Below are positions 28,106-28,517 of a stretch of DNA of 28,517 nt, in pieces (the stretch's first letter is position 1; each line of letters begins with the position of its first letter). The stretch spans positions 16,693,445-16,721,961 of the forward strand of contig NC_049988.1 in assembly GCF_000003815.2 (NCBI RefSeq), in the 5' to 3' direction. The notes below the pieces were generated by a model. That model made no database searches. It saw nothing but the letters and a program-made list of their open reading frames with translations, and was not told where the DNA came from. The translations under genes and the position numbers were made by a program. The DNA comes from Branchiostoma floridae. Its lineage: Eukaryota > Chordata > Leptocardii > Amphioxiformes > Branchiostomatidae.

Positions 28106-28517
28106 ATACACAGCAATCAAGGAACATGTCACACGATTTTGACATAACTGGGGTAGTTGTGCTTCGTCCCATCACAACAACTAACTAAAACCAGACTAAG
28201 CAGAATCATGATAACGGCATGCCTCGGTAAACACTGAAGTGTGCCAATGATGATATTGGTCATGCAGGACTGTAGTTTTGAGGCTTACCTATGGAGTGTG
28301 TAGCAGCATAATTTGAAGTACCCAGCAGCTAAACTTCTGGCTGATGCTTGCTTTACTTCTGGCTATCCACCCTCACAACTTGTGCTGCATGTCTGAAGGA
28401 AGTATCTACTGCAGCTGTACTGGAGGCATACAAAAAGGGAAATAATGACACAATCAGATCCAGCCATCCCTGAATTTAATACATACACACCGTGACTTAA
28501 ATCCATACCTTAAATAT
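28106..28517. other. Unassigned; possible splice donor on the minus strand
   Basis: CCATAG|GTAAGC (exon end 28289, GT 28288-28287, minus strand) is a good donor match. In the phase that fits the acceptor at 27195, only 13 codons are open before a stop, so a coding exon is not supported without another acceptor. Confidence 0.2.

Overview
This is a eukaryotic, intron-bearing, repeat-dense window, most likely from a lancelet (Branchiostoma). That assignment is an inference. It rests on a THAP-domain first exon, a kisspeptin/galanin/allatostatin-A-like GPCR first exon with a GT splice donor, a tRNA-derived SINE, non-LTR retrotransposon tails, and many short TIR elements whose style matches amphioxus intergenic DNA. 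Nothing bacterial is present, and I found no complete gene. Roughly the whole window is intergenic or intronic, and most of it is transposon-derived.

Layout. 1-370: first coding exon of a THAP protein (minus strand) with a CRE/E-box cluster just upstream and a perfect hairpin in its presumed 5' leader. 700-3900: opposed CA/TG microsatellites, a Harbinger-like element (copy A), a SINE, a two-orientation minisatellite and a short hairpin. 5.27-5.86 kb: a ~150-bp tandem repeat. 6.36-8.45 kb: a higher-order array of ~147-bp monomers interrupted by retrotransposon insertions. 8.6-9.2 kb: a TATA promoter-like leader, probably of a transposon. 9.3-10.36 kb: the GPCR first exon (minus strand) with two downstream echoes of its splice-donor end, one interrupted by a TA-target MITE. 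10.6-14.8 kb: fold-back and TIR elements and a GA microsatellite.

14.8-20.2 kb: five imperfect direct copies of an unidentified module. Individual copies are interrupted by a hAT-like element, a Tigger/pogo-like element and a Harbinger-like element, the last itself interrupted by a mariner-like MITE. Because sister copies keep the uninterrupted sequence, insertion sites and target duplications can be read directly. 18.3-18.8 kb holds the C-terminal end of a LINE ORF. 20.8-22.2 kb: more MITEs, including a 102-bp element inside a MITE and a nearly palindromic 307-bp element. 22.2-24 kb: microsatellites, a poly-G/poly-C inverted repeat and a 722-bp assembly gap. 25.3-25.8 kb: a cluster of iterated TTTACC/GGTAAA motifs. 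26-28.5 kb: lower repeat content, with a possible terminal exon on the minus strand and long inverted repeats.

The genes do not form an operon or pathway. The main biological content is two gene 5' ends and a readable transposon insertion history. I see no convincing new molecular system; the best leads are the iterated module with its stack of insertions, the GPCR exon-end echoes, and the motif array at 25.3 kb.
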